Source: Xanthobacteraceae bacterium
GTDB taxonomy: Bacteria; Pseudomonadota; Alphaproteobacteria; Rhizobiales; Xanthobacteraceae
Direction: 5' to 3'
Assembly: GCA_024508855.1 (NCBI GenBank)
Contig: JANINJ010000042.1
Location: forward strand, 248,001 to 312,000
Length of the DNA stretch: 64,000 nucleotides
The notes under the pieces were generated by a model, which worked only from the letters and a program-made list of their open reading frames with translations, searched no databases and was not told the origin of the DNA. This document shows positions 43,939-52,159 of this stretch, in pieces (the stretch's first letter is position 1; each line of letters opens with the position of its first letter). A program made the translations under genes and the position numbers.

Positions 43939-43968
43939 AAGCATGCATATCGCCTATATCCAATGCTT
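43939..43968. promoter_or_regulatory. Candidate MarR operator
   Basis: AAGCAT (43939-43944) and ATGCTT (43963-43968) are inverted arms 18 nt apart in the MarR-HpaC promoter region, 14 nt upstream of the MarR start. The AT-rich interior includes CATAT and TATATC. Arm length is short, so the call rests mainly on position. Confidence 0.35.
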
Positions 43969-44043
43969 GACGATAAGAGATAGCTTCTTTAGAAAGGTAT
44001 ATCACAAAGTAATAATATCCGAAAGCTGCCGGGCGGACGTCAC

Positions 44044-44562
44044 ATGCAGGATCGTGATTTCAGGCGCACTTTGGGCGAATTCGCGACCGGCGTTGCGGTC
44101 GTGACTGCGCGCGGCCGCGGCGAAAGCCTGGTCGGGATGACGATGAGTTCGTTCAATTCCGTTTCCGTCGATCCTCCCCTCGTTCTGTTCAGCGTAGACC
44201 GCAAGTCGCTGAGTCTGCCGGCGATGCTCGAGGCGAAAGGGTTCGCCGTGAATGTGCTGGCCCGCGAGCAGGAAAACATCTCCAATCAATTCGCGCGCGC
44301 CTTGAGCAACAAGTGGGATCAGGTCAGGACCAGCGTGGGTCATGCCGAAGCGCCGTTGATTTCCGGCGCACTCGCTCATTTCGAATGCGAACCCTATGCG
44401 AATTACGACGGCGGCGATCACGTCATCTTCGTGGTCCGGGTGGTTCGCTATGCGGCCCATTCCGACGCACCCGCGCCGCTGATCTTCTTTCGTGGCCGTT
44501 ACCGCGATCTCGTCGACGAAACCCAACGCGAGCCGGCATGGCCGCTGCCTATCCACTATTGA
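44044..44562 (+). CDS. Flavin reductase of a two-component monooxygenase (HpaC-like)
   Basis: A 172-residue split-barrel flavin reductase. The FRRTLGEFATGVAVVTARG start, GMTMSSFNSVSVDPPLVLFSV flavin-binding motif and FAVNVLAREQENISNQFA are family marks. It reduces FAD or FMN with NAD(P)H and hands it to the oxygenase encoded 19 nt downstream. It is the first gene of an eight-gene rightward operon ending at 51823 and lies opposite the MarR gene. Confidence 0.9.
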   Translation: MQDRDFRRTLGEFATGVAVVTARGRGESLVGMTMSSFNSVSVDPPLVLFSVDRKSLSLPAMLEAKGFAVNVLAREQENISNQFARALSNKWDQVRTSVGHAEAPLISGALAHFECEPYANYDGGDHVIFVVRVVRYAAHSDAPAPLIFFRGRYRDLVDETQREPAWPLPIHY

Positions 44563-44581
44563 AATTCGAACCGGAGGAATC

Positions 44582-46057
44582 ATGACCCGTTCAGCCAAGG
44601 AATACCTGTCTGGTCTCAAGGATGGCCGTACTATCTACATCAACGGTGGTCTCGTGGACGACGTGACGACGCATCATGCGTTTCGCAACGTCGCGACGTC
44701 GATGGCAGGTCTGTTCGATTTCGCCAATGCCCCGGCCAATCGCGAACTGATGACGTTCGACACCGACGTGGGCCGCGCCAACCGTATCTGGCAGCTTCCT
44801 GCCTCCTACGCAGAGCTCGTCGAGCGGCGCAAGGCGCTCGAGGCCTGGGCGTCGCTGCATGTCGGGTTCATGGGGCGCGCTCCCGATCACGTCGCGTCCT
44901 GCATTTCCGGCCTCTACATGGGCCTCGATTTGTTCAAGGCCTACGATCCGGCGCGCGCGGGAGCTCTCGAATCCTATTATCGTTATGCACGCGACAAGGA
45001 TCTCTATCTCACCTACGTCATCATCAATCCGCAGGCGGATCGTTCGAAAGAGGCAAGCGAGCAGGCCGACCCGTTCCTGACCGCGGGTGTGGTGGACCGC
45101 GATGCGGAAGGCATCACCATTCGCGGCGCCAAGATGCTCGCCACGGGCGGCGTCGTTGCCGACGAGGTATTCGTCACGACCATTCAGCCGATGCGCCCGG
45201 GCGAAGAGCGCTATGCGATGTCCTTCGCCATTCCGATGAATACGAAGGGCCTCAAGATGCTGTCGCGCAAATCCTACGAGGACGCGGCAGGATCGGTGTT
45301 CGACAATCCGCTCTCCAGCCGTTTCGACGAGAACGACTCGGTACTTTACTTCGATGACGTGAAGGTGCCGTGGGATCGCGTCTTCATCGAGGGCAGCGTC
45401 GAAATGTGCCAGAAGCAGTTTCACGCAACGCCGTGCCACGTCTATCAGAACTATCAGGCGATGGTTCGGTTGAGCGTCAAGCTCAAGTTCCTGACCGGCA
45501 TTGCTCACCGTACCGCCGAGATGAACGGCGTCACCCAGTTTCCGCAGGTCCGCGAGATGCTCGGGCAACTGGCCGCTGAAGCGGGGATGGTCGATGCGCT
45601 GGTCGCGGCGATGGAAGCCAAGGGCACGCAGGTCGGCGCCTATTACGTTCCGGACCGGCATACGCTTTACACCGCGCAGGTGCTGACCCAGCAGCTCTAT
45701 CCGCGCGTCGTCAATACGCTGCGCGAACTGGCAGGCGGCGGCATGATCATGCTGCCGTCATCGGTTGCCGATTTCGCCAATCCGGAAATTGCCGCGCTCA
45801 TCGACAAGACGCAGCAGTCGCCGAAGGCGAATTCGCGCGACCGGGTGAAGTTCTACAAGCTCGCATGGGATGCGGTCGGGTCCGAATTCGGTTCGCGCCA
45901 CCAGCAGTACGAAATGTTCTATTCCGGCGCGACCTTTGTCACCAAAGGCCATTCCTACCGGACCTACGACTGGGCGGGCGCCGACAAGCTCGTTCAGAAC
46001 ATCCTCGATTCCTACGATCTCAACGGCGTCGTGACCTCGCCGGCGAAGGCTGCCTAA
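44582..46057 (+). CDS. 4-hydroxyphenylacetate 3-monooxygenase family oxygenase (HpaB-like)
   Basis: A 491-residue FADH2-dependent oxygenase with the acyl-CoA-dehydrogenase-like fold of HpaB. Marks are SAKEYLSGLKDGRTIYINGG at the start, SYYRYARDKDLYLTYVIINPQADRS for flavin binding, and MIMLPSSVADFANPEI near the end. It hydroxylates a phenolic ring next to an existing hydroxyl. GGAGG lies 7 nt before the ATG. The context differs from classic hpa loci: no ring-cleavage genes follow, but a cupin, a liv transporter and a DUF2848 protein do, so the substrate is probably a different phenol or N-heterocycle. Confidence 0.9.
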   Translation: MTRSAKEYLSGLKDGRTIYINGGLVDDVTTHHAFRNVATSMAGLFDFANAPANRELMTFDTDVGRANRIWQLPASYAELVERRKALEAWASLHVGFMGRAPDHVASCISGLYMGLDLFKAYDPARAGALESYYRYARDKDLYLTYVIINPQADRSKEASEQADPFLTAGVVDRDAEGITIRGAKMLATGGVVADEVFVTTIQPMRPGEERYAMSFAIPMNTKGLKMLSRKSYEDAAGSVFDNPLSSRFDENDSVLYFDDVKVPWDRVFIEGSVEMCQKQFHATPCHVYQNYQAMVRLSVKLKFLTGIAHRTAEMNGVTQFPQVREMLGQLAAEAGMVDALVAAMEAKGTQVGAYYVPDRHTLYTAQVLTQQLYPRVVNTLRELAGGGMIMLPSSVADFANPEIAALIDKTQQSPKANSRDRVKFYKLAWDAVGSEFGSRHQQYEMFYSGATFVTKGHSYRTYDWAGADKLVQNILDSYDLNGVVTSPAKAA

Positions 46058-46077
46058 TTCAATCGGGAGACACCAAG

Positions 46078-46458
46078 ATGCCAGTCAACAAGAAGCATGA
46101 CGAGTTCTACACGCTGGACATGAACAGCGGCTGGGAAGTCCCGGCGGGTTATCCGGCGGGAATCCAGCAGAAGATTCTTTCCGGCGGGCTGGACGAAGCC
46201 AATCGGCGCGGCACGCGTACGCGATTGCTGCGTTTCGAGCCGGGCGTCTACACCACTGCGCCGTTCTCTCATGAATACTGGGAAGAGGTTTATCTCGTCG
46301 CGGGCGATCTGATCGTCGGCAACGATGAAAAGGGTGAAGGCGGCAAGAGCTTTCCACCCAACACCTACGCATGCCGGCCGCCGCACGCAGCCCACGGACC
46401 GTTCAAGTCCGTCAACGGCTGTCTGCTGCTGGAAATGCACTACTTCGACCCGGTGTGA
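46078..46458 (+). CDS. Small cupin-domain protein
   Basis: A 126-residue single-domain cupin. FSHEYWEEVYLVAGDLIVG gives His and Glu of the first cupin motif and PPHAAHGPF the His of the second, so a metal site is likely. It begins 20 nt after the oxygenase stop. It may be a dioxygenase, isomerase or simply a binding protein for the pathway; the sequence does not decide. ATG 46078 follows GGGAGA. Confidence 0.82.
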   Translation: MPVNKKHDEFYTLDMNSGWEVPAGYPAGIQQKILSGGLDEANRRGTRTRLLRFEPGVYTTAPFSHEYWEEVYLVAGDLIVGNDEKGEGGKSFPPNTYACRPPHAAHGPFKSVNGCLLLEMHYFDPV

Positions 46459-46515
46459 TGCCCTTGGGCATCCATCGGCACGCTCGATCATCTGTTTCAA
46501 AATAAGAGGGGGAAT

Positions 46516-47814
46516 ATGATGAAGTTCAAAGTTGGTCTGACGGCACTTGCGTTCGCGGCCGGCCTGGCATCCATGGTGCCGGCTGCCGCGCAGGAGAAGC
46601 CGAGCTCTTTGGGGCTTGGTATTTTCACGTTCACTTCGGGCCCGGCGGCCGCCTACGGCATGCCCGGCAAGAATGCCGCCGATCTGATGATCGACGACTT
46701 CAACGCCAAGGGCGGCATTGAGGGCGTTCCGGTGAAGCCGATCTATGTCGACGAAGCGCAGGGCGCGCAGGGCGTGATCGCGGAATATCGCCGTCTCGCC
46801 GGCGACCCGAAAAATCAGGTGATGGTAGCGGCATTGTCCAGCGCAAACTGTCTGGCGCTGGCTCCGATCGCGGAACAGCTCCAGGTGCCGACCGTCGGCT
46901 GGAACTGCGATACGCATCAGTTGCTGATCGACGGCAAGAGCAAGTACGTATTTCGCCCGAATGGCAACACCATTCCCGAATTCATCGCCTATGCGATCTA
47001 TCTCCTCGATCGCAAACCGGACGTGAAGACGGTTGCGATCATCAATCCGGACTATGCGTTCGGCCACGATGGTGCGAACATCTTCAAGGCGGCGCTGAAG
47101 GCCCTGAAGCCGGATATCCAGATCGTTGCGGAGCTCTATCCGAAGATGGGCTCGCCGAACTATCAGACCGAGATTTCCCGTCTCGCCACGATGCATCCGG
47201 ATGTGGTGTTCTCCAACCTCTGGGGCGCGGATCTCGAGAATTTCGTGCGGCAGGCGACGCCCCGCGGCCTGTTCACCTCCAGCCAGGTCATTCTCGCGCT
47301 GGGCGAGACGATCCTGCAGCGCGTGCCGTTGCCGGATGGCGTGATCGTCGGCGTGCTCGGCGATGGCTGGTGGATGTCGCCCGATGCCAAGGCGAATGCA
47401 GAGACGGCAAAATTTGCGGAAGACTACAAGGCCCGCTTCGGCGAATATCCGGTATTCCCGTCCATCAAGATGGCGAACGCCCTGATCTATGTGAAAGCGG
47501 CCTACAAGGCGGCGATGCAGAAGAACGGCGGCAAGTGGCCGACCCGCGCGGAAATCGCTGACGCGATGAAAGGCAGCACCGTCGCGACCCTCACCGGCAC
47601 CACGCACACCCGTGCTGACAATGACGGCCTCGTCGACCAGATCGTTGGCGTCACCGTCAAGTCGCCCGACAAGCCGTTCCCCGTGATCGGCGACATGGTT
47701 CGCTACAAGGGCGACAGCTTGATGCCGAAGGCGGACCAGGACCCGATCGCCTGGATTTCGACGCTGAAGCCTGAATTCGTCAAAACCCTGCCCAAGCCGG
47801 GAAGCTACAAGTAA
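46516..47814 (+). CDS. ABC transporter substrate-binding protein (LivJ-type), aromatic operon
   Basis: A 432-residue periplasmic protein with a Sec signal (MKFKVGLTALAFAAGLAS, cleavage likely after AAAQ). The mature protein shows YGMPGKNAADLMIDDFN and GGIEGVPVKPIYVDEAQG of the Peripla_BP_6 family. Two start codons in tandem (46516 and 46519) follow GAGGGGG; the second has better spacing. It is 57 nt after the cupin gene and followed by a strong stem-loop. It probably delivers the substrate of the HpaB-type oxygenase. Confidence 0.9.
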   Translation: MMKFKVGLTALAFAAGLASMVPAAAQEKPSSLGLGIFTFTSGPAAAYGMPGKNAADLMIDDFNAKGGIEGVPVKPIYVDEAQGAQGVIAEYRRLAGDPKNQVMVAALSSANCLALAPIAEQLQVPTVGWNCDTHQLLIDGKSKYVFRPNGNTIPEFIAYAIYLLDRKPDVKTVAIINPDYAFGHDGANIFKAALKALKPDIQIVAELYPKMGSPNYQTEISRLATMHPDVVFSNLWGADLENFVRQATPRGLFTSSQVILALGETILQRVPLPDGVIVGVLGDGWWMSPDAKANAETAKFAEDYKARFGEYPVFPSIKMANALIYVKAAYKAAMQKNGGKWPTRAEIADAMKGSTVATLTGTTHTRADNDGLVDQIVGVTVKSPDKPFPVIGDMVRYKGDSLMPKADQDPIAWISTLKPEFVKTLPKPGSYK

Positions 47815-47829
47815 GCGCGTCACAATAAA

Positions 47830-47872
47830 CCAGAGCCTTTCACCGGTTCCATGAAACGGTGAAAGGCTCTGG
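47830..47872 (+). terminator. Strong stem-loop after the binding-protein gene
   Basis: CCAGAGCCTTTCACCG (47830-47845) and CGGTGAAAGGCTCTGG (47857-47872) form a perfect 16-bp stem over an 11-nt loop, 15 nt after the stop and 24 nt before LivH. It lacks a U-tract and is inside the operon, so mRNA 3'-end stabilisation or partial attenuation is more likely than full termination. Confidence 0.65.
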
Positions 47873-47896
47873 CAGCTATTCCGAGCAGGTAGGTCG

Positions 47897-48796
47897 ATGT
47901 CGAATACTGTCATCCCGTTGTTGCTGGACAGTCTCGCCAGCGCCGCGTTGATCTTCTTCGCGGCTGTTGGCCTGACGCTGGTATTCAGCGTGCTCCGTGT
48001 GCTGAATGTCGCGCACGGCAGCCTCTATTCGATCGGCGCCTATGTCGCGGCGTCGATCTGCCTTTTTATCGCGAGCAGGCAGCTCAGCCCGTACCTGTCA
48101 TTCGTGGCGTTGTTGTTCAGCGCCGTGTTTGTCGCAGCCATACTCGGTCCGCTCATCGAGCGGACCTTGATCCGGTGGACCTACGGCAAATCGGAAGCCG
48201 TCCAGATCCTGATCACCTTTGGGTTGTTTCTGATGCTGGAAGACCTGCAACGCATGGTCTTCGGTGTGCAGTCGCTTTACGAAGACGCGCCAGTGCGGCT
48301 GCTGGGCACGTCCCAGATCGGCGGGGTGGTCTACCTGAACTATCAGATTTTCCTGATCGGAATGGCGGTTTTGGTCGTCATCGGGCTGCGGATGCTGATC
48401 CGGCATACGCGGCTCGGACGGCTGATTACTGCGGTGGTGGCTGATCGCGAAATGGCACAGTCGATCGGCATCGACACCAATCGCATTTTCATTCTGGCAT
48501 TCTCGCTGGGCGTGTTTCTCGCAGCACTCGGTGGCGCGCTGGCGATGCCGACCTCCGGTGTCGCGCCGGGGCTGGGTGCCGACACCATGGTGCTTGCATT
48601 TGCGGTGGCGGCGATCGGCGGTCTCGGTCAGATCGAGGGTGCCGCGGTCGCGGCGCTGATCGTGGGATTGGCCCGCGTGCTGGCCATCTATTTCGTCCCG
48701 TCTTTGGACGCGGTCGCGCCCTATGCGGCGATGCTGGTCGTTCTGCTCATTCGTCCGTATGGCCTGTTCGGCGCGGTTACCGCGAGGAGAATATGA
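47897..48796 (+). CDS. Branched-chain-type ABC transporter permease (LivH-like), aromatic operon
   Basis: A 299-residue permease with about eight membrane segments. VGLTLVFSVLRVLNVAHGSLYSIGAY is the LivH N-terminal signature and RHTRLGRLITAVVADREMAQSIGI the ATPase-contact loop. It ends RPYGLFG, typical of the family. It overlaps LivM by ATGA and forms the channel for the compound bound by the protein at 46516-47814. Confidence 0.92.
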   Translation: MSNTVIPLLLDSLASAALIFFAAVGLTLVFSVLRVLNVAHGSLYSIGAYVAASICLFIASRQLSPYLSFVALLFSAVFVAAILGPLIERTLIRWTYGKSEAVQILITFGLFLMLEDLQRMVFGVQSLYEDAPVRLLGTSQIGGVVYLNYQIFLIGMAVLVVIGLRMLIRHTRLGRLITAVVADREMAQSIGIDTNRIFILAFSLGVFLAALGGALAMPTSGVAPGLGADTMVLAFAVAAIGGLGQIEGAAVAALIVGLARVLAIYFVPSLDAVAPYAAMLVVLLIRPYGLFGAVTARRI

Positions 48797-49719
48797 TGCG
48801 GGTGGTCCTCGCCGCTGCGTCGGTGGTCGTTCTTGCGATACTGCCGATGTTTGCCCCGTGGCTTCAGTTCGTCTTGACCCTTGCGATCGCCAAGGGGTTT
48901 GCAGCGCTGGGCGTGGCAATCCTGCTTCGCGCCGGGCTGATCTCGATCGGCCATGCCATGTTCTTTGCCGCGAGCGCCTATGGCGTCGCATTTCTCGCGG
49001 CGCGAGGCATTGGAGATTTTGCAAGCCTTCTGGTTCTTTCCGTCGTGATCGCTGCCCTGACGGGCGTCATCGTCGGCGCGTTCCTCGTTCGCTATCGCGC
49101 GATTTTCTTCGCGATGCTGAACCTCGCCGTGTCGATGGTCTTCTATTCGCTGTTCGCCAAGCTTTACGGCATCACCGGCGGATCGGACGGAATGGCGGTG
49201 CCGATTCCGAGCGTCTTTGGCATGGTGCTCAGCGAACCCGCTTTCAAGGATGTCCTGTTCTATCTCAGTCTCGTACTGATGGTGGTCATCGGCCTTGGCA
49301 TTCATCGCTATCTGGATAGTCCGCTCGGCCACGCGCTGTCGGCCGTGCATACCAACGAGGTCCGGCTTGAATATCTCGGCATTCCGGTCTGGGCAGTACT
49401 CCTGATTGCGTACGTAGTGTCCGCGGCGCTCGCCGGTCTGGGCGGCGCCATTGCGGGCTTCGCCATCGGGCGCGTCGTGCCCGACTTCGCGTTCTGGACC
49501 GCCTCGGGACACCTCGTTCTGGTCGCGGTTCTTGGCGGCATCGGCGGCGTGCCCGGTGCGTTCATCGGCGCGCTATTTCTCGAACTGCTTCACACCGCGG
49601 CCGTCACGGTTACGGATGCGTGGAATCTGATCGTGGGAGCTGCGCTCATCGCCGTCATCATGTTCATGCCCAAGGGCCTTTACGGACTCTTCGCGCGCGA
49701 GAAGGGGGCGGAGCGATGA
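48793..49719 (+). CDS. Branched-chain-type ABC transporter permease (LivM-like), aromatic operon
   Basis: A 308-residue permease. AILLRAGLISIGHAMFFAASAYG is the LivM signature (the usual SFGH is SIGH), and LDSPLGHALSAVHTNEVRLEYLGI is the ATPase-contact loop. About eight or nine membrane segments are visible. Its ATG overlaps the LivH stop and its stop overlaps LivG, so LivHMG are tightly coupled. Confidence 0.91.
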   Translation: MMRVVLAAASVVVLAILPMFAPWLQFVLTLAIAKGFAALGVAILLRAGLISIGHAMFFAASAYGVAFLAARGIGDFASLLVLSVVIAALTGVIVGAFLVRYRAIFFAMLNLAVSMVFYSLFAKLYGITGGSDGMAVPIPSVFGMVLSEPAFKDVLFYLSLVLMVVIGLGIHRYLDSPLGHALSAVHTNEVRLEYLGIPVWAVLLIAYVVSAALAGLGGAIAGFAIGRVVPDFAFWTASGHLVLVAVLGGIGGVPGAFIGALFLELLHTAAVTVTDAWNLIVGAALIAVIMFMPKGLYGLFAREKGAER

Positions 49720-50462
49720 TGCAGCCTATCCTTGAAGCGAAGGACCTCCATGTCGCCTTCAACGGCGTCAAGGCGGCCGATGGCGTCAGTCTCAGCATTC
49801 ACGATGGCGAGTTCCTCGCGATCATCGGCCCCAACGGCTCGGGCAAGACGACGGTCCTGAATCTCTGCACCGGTTACGTCCGGCCGAAATCGGGGAGCGT
49901 CCATCTCGACGGTCAGGACATCACGCGTCTGGCGCCGCGCGCGATCGCGCGCCTCGGCGTTGCGCGCGCGTTTCAGATCCCTCAGCTCTTCTCCGATCAG
50001 CGCGTCATCGACAACATGATGCTGTCGCTCGCCGCCAAGGACGGCCTGTGGACCATGATGCGGCCGCTCGAGACCGAGGCGCGGCGGGCGGAGGCCGAAG
50101 CGTTGCTCGGCCTGGTCGGGCTTGCCGACGACAAAAATCGTATCAGCAATACCTTGCCCGAAGGCCATCGGAAGCTGCTCGACATTGCGGTAGCGCTGGC
50201 GCTGAAGCCGCGCCTGCTGCTGTTGGACGAGCCGACCAGCGGGGTCAGCGCGCTGGAGCGCTTCCCGCTGATGGAAGCCTTGATGGGCGCCCTTCGTCAG
50301 CGGCAGATCACCGCGCTGTTCGTCGAGCACGACATGGACGTGGTCGCGCGTTATGCCAACCGCGTTCTGGTCTGGAACGCCGGAAACATCATGGCGGAGG
50401 GGCATCCCGATGAGGTGTTCAAGGATCAGCGGGTCCTGCAAAGCGTCGTAGGGGTCGCGTGA
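49716..50462 (+). CDS. ABC transporter ATP-binding protein (LivG-like) with unusual signature motif
   Basis: A 248-residue ATPase. Walker A GPNGSGKTT at 38-46, Walker B LLLLDEPTSGVSA and switch VEHDMDVVARYA are normal. The ABC signature region reads TLPEGHRKLLDIAVALA, where the LSxG core seen in most ABC ATPases is replaced by LPEG. That motif contacts ATP across the dimer, so activity may depend more on LivF. It overlaps LivM by ATGA and LivF by 1 nt. Confidence 0.9.
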   Translation: MMQPILEAKDLHVAFNGVKAADGVSLSIHDGEFLAIIGPNGSGKTTVLNLCTGYVRPKSGSVHLDGQDITRLAPRAIARLGVARAFQIPQLFSDQRVIDNMMLSLAAKDGLWTMMRPLETEARRAEAEALLGLVGLADDKNRISNTLPEGHRKLLDIAVALALKPRLLLLDEPTSGVSALERFPLMEALMGALRQRQITALFVEHDMDVVARYANRVLVWNAGNIMAEGHPDEVFKDQRVLQSVVGVA

Positions 50463-51130
50463 TGCTCAGCCTCGATAACGTTCAGGTCTCGATCGAAGGC
50501 GTTCGCGTCCTTCGCAACGTCAGTTGCAGGATCGAAGAACGCAAGACCACCGTGTTGATCGGACGCAACGGCGCCGGTAAGACCACCACGCTTCGCGCCA
50601 TCATGGGATTGTTGCCTCTCGACGGTGGCGCCATCCGCCTCGACGACGACGATCTCGTCAAATCTCCAGCGCATCATCGCGCGCAGGCCGGAATCGGTTA
50701 CGCACCGGAAGATCGCCGTCTCGTCGCCGAATTGAGCGTCGAGGAAAATATCAGGCTTCCGGCGCTGGCGCTGAAGTTGAACAAGATCGAAACGAAGCGT
50801 CGCCTGGACGAGGTCTACGCCCTGCTGCCTCAACTGCATACAATGCGGGAAAGGCCGGGAGGAGGGGTCTCCGGCGGGCAGGGCAAGATGGTCGCATTGG
50901 GTCGGGCGCTCATGGTCGCGCGAAAGGTGCTGCTGCTCGACGAGCCGTTTCAGGGGCTGGCGCCGGCGCTTGCGCTGGATTACGCGCGGACGCTCGGCGA
51001 ACTGCGCAAGCACCGCCCCGAACTTGCATTGCTCATCACCGAATCAAGCCCCGCGTTGCTCGACAAGATCGCCGACCGTACATTGCAAATCGAACGCGGC
51101 GAGATTCTCGCCAAACCGACCGAGACATAA
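50462..51130 (+). CDS. ABC transporter ATP-binding protein (LivF-like), aromatic operon
   Basis: A 222-residue ATPase with Walker A GRNGAGKTT at 34-42, IGYAPEDRRLVAELSVEENI, signature GGVSGGQGKMVALGRAL and Walker B LLLDEPFQGLAP. It is a little shorter than usual LivF. ATG 50462 was preferred; a GTG three nt upstream is an alternative, overlapping the LivG stop more. The DUF2848 gene follows 9 nt on. Confidence 0.91.
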   Translation: MLSLDNVQVSIEGVRVLRNVSCRIEERKTTVLIGRNGAGKTTTLRAIMGLLPLDGGAIRLDDDDLVKSPAHHRAQAGIGYAPEDRRLVAELSVEENIRLPALALKLNKIETKRRLDEVYALLPQLHTMRERPGGGVSGGQGKMVALGRALMVARKVLLLDEPFQGLAPALALDYARTLGELRKHRPELALLITESSPALLDKIADRTLQIERGEILAKPTET

Positions 51131-51139
51131 GGAAACCAG

Positions 51140-51823
51140 ATGCTTCTGACATTCGACCGCACGGCACAGGACAGGACCGACCGTGTCGGAGTTGAGATCA
51201 ATTCGCTGATCGTCGCCGGCTGGGCCGGTCGCGATGCCGCCGCCATCGAACATCATATCGAAGAGCTTGCCGCGATTGGCGTACCGCGTCCATCGACCAC
51301 GCCGCTCTACTACCGCGTGGCGGCTCAGACCGCGACGCAGTCGGGCCGTCTGGTGGTGCTGGGGCCGGACAGTTCGGGCGAGGTCGAGCCTCTTGTGATC
51401 GCAATGGCCGATGGGCTCTGGATCGGTATCGGATCCGATCACACCGACCGCAAAGCGGAAGCGATGGGCATCGCCTTGTCGAAGCAGCTGTGCGGCAAGC
51501 CGGTTGGCTCGCAGCTGTGGTCCTATGCCGACGTCGAAGGCCATTGGGACCAACTGGTCATCCGGTCTTGGGCCACGATCGACGGCGAGCGGGTGCTCTA
51601 TCAGGAGAGCTCGGTTTCCACCTTGCGCACCCCACGCGATCTCATCCGCAAGCACACCGGGACGGACACGCTTCCGGCCGGAACGCTGATGTTCTGCGGC
51701 ACCCCCGGCGCAATCGGCGGCATTCGCCCGGCGACGCGTTTCGAGATGGAGTTGAACGATCCGGTCCTCAACCGCTCGCTGACGCACGGTTACGATATCG
51801 AGGTCTTGCCGGTTATTTCCTGA
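51140..51823 (+). CDS. DUF2848 (fumarylacetoacetate-hydrolase-like) family protein
   Basis: A 227-residue protein whose central GIGSDHTDRKAEAMGIALSKQ segment is the mark of DUF2848, a family distantly related to the fumarylacetoacetate hydrolase fold. GTLMFCGTPGAIGGIRPATRFEMEL resembles the C-terminal part of that fold, where a metal and a 2-keto acid bind. It is the last gene of the HpaC-HpaB operon, so hydrolysis, decarboxylation or isomerisation of a ring-derived keto acid is a sensible guess. No member of DUF2848 is known to me with an established reaction. Confidence 0.8.
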   Translation: MLLTFDRTAQDRTDRVGVEINSLIVAGWAGRDAAAIEHHIEELAAIGVPRPSTTPLYYRVAAQTATQSGRLVVLGPDSSGEVEPLVIAMADGLWIGIGSDHTDRKAEAMGIALSKQLCGKPVGSQLWSYADVEGHWDQLVIRSWATIDGERVLYQESSVSTLRTPRDLIRKHTGTDTLPAGTLMFCGTPGAIGGIRPATRFEMELNDPVLNRSLTHGYDIEVLPVIS

Positions 51824-52159
51824 CATCTTGCTTTATCGACACCGTCATGGCCGGGCCCGTCCCGGCCATGACGAACTGAATATTCCCACCGTGTTTTATC
51901 GGTTCTTTTGTGAGCCACGCTCTGAAGTGCTGCAGACTTTGGATGTTCGGTCGTTGCGAAACCACGCGGCAGCGGTCTCGTACTTTGGTCGCCATAACTG
52001 AAATGTATAGCCCATAACGCAATTTAGTAATTTAAGTGGTGCGGTCGGTTTGTATAGTTCGATCAAGCAACCTCGGCAGCATGGATCGCGTGCTCGTCTC
52101 TCCTGCTGCAGGTTGAAAAGCGACGGCTTCAAAGCCGTTGTGGGGTCGAGGAAACCGAG
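51824..52159. other. Intergenic region with repeat, no gene supported
   Basis: This 336-nt gap contains the 31-nt repeat at 51843-51873, an AT-rich area (about 51990-52040) where the promoter of the following operon may lie, and a small hairpin at 52121-52140 (7 of 8 bp, 4-nt loop) just before the leader of the permease gene. Frames on either strand show no family match. Confidence 0.4.
51843..51873. repeat. REP-like palindrome of Bradyrhizobium type
   Basis: CGTCATGGCCGGG (51843-51855) and CCCGGCCATGACG (51861-51873) form a perfect 13-bp stem with a 5-nt loop. Sequences of this form occur widely between genes in Bradyrhizobium-group genomes; placed 20 nt after an operon end it can serve as a terminator. 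Confidence 0.65.

Noticed and set aside
46054-47913. Long minus-strand open frame of 619 codons opposite the cupin and binding-protein genes
   Set aside because: It mirrors the third-position GC bias of the plus-strand genes, has no family motif and covers clear genes with ribosome sites.
51896-52132. 78-codon minus-strand frame in the 51.8-52.2 kb gap
   Set aside because: No ribosome site or family match; the segment is more likely promoter and leader sequence.
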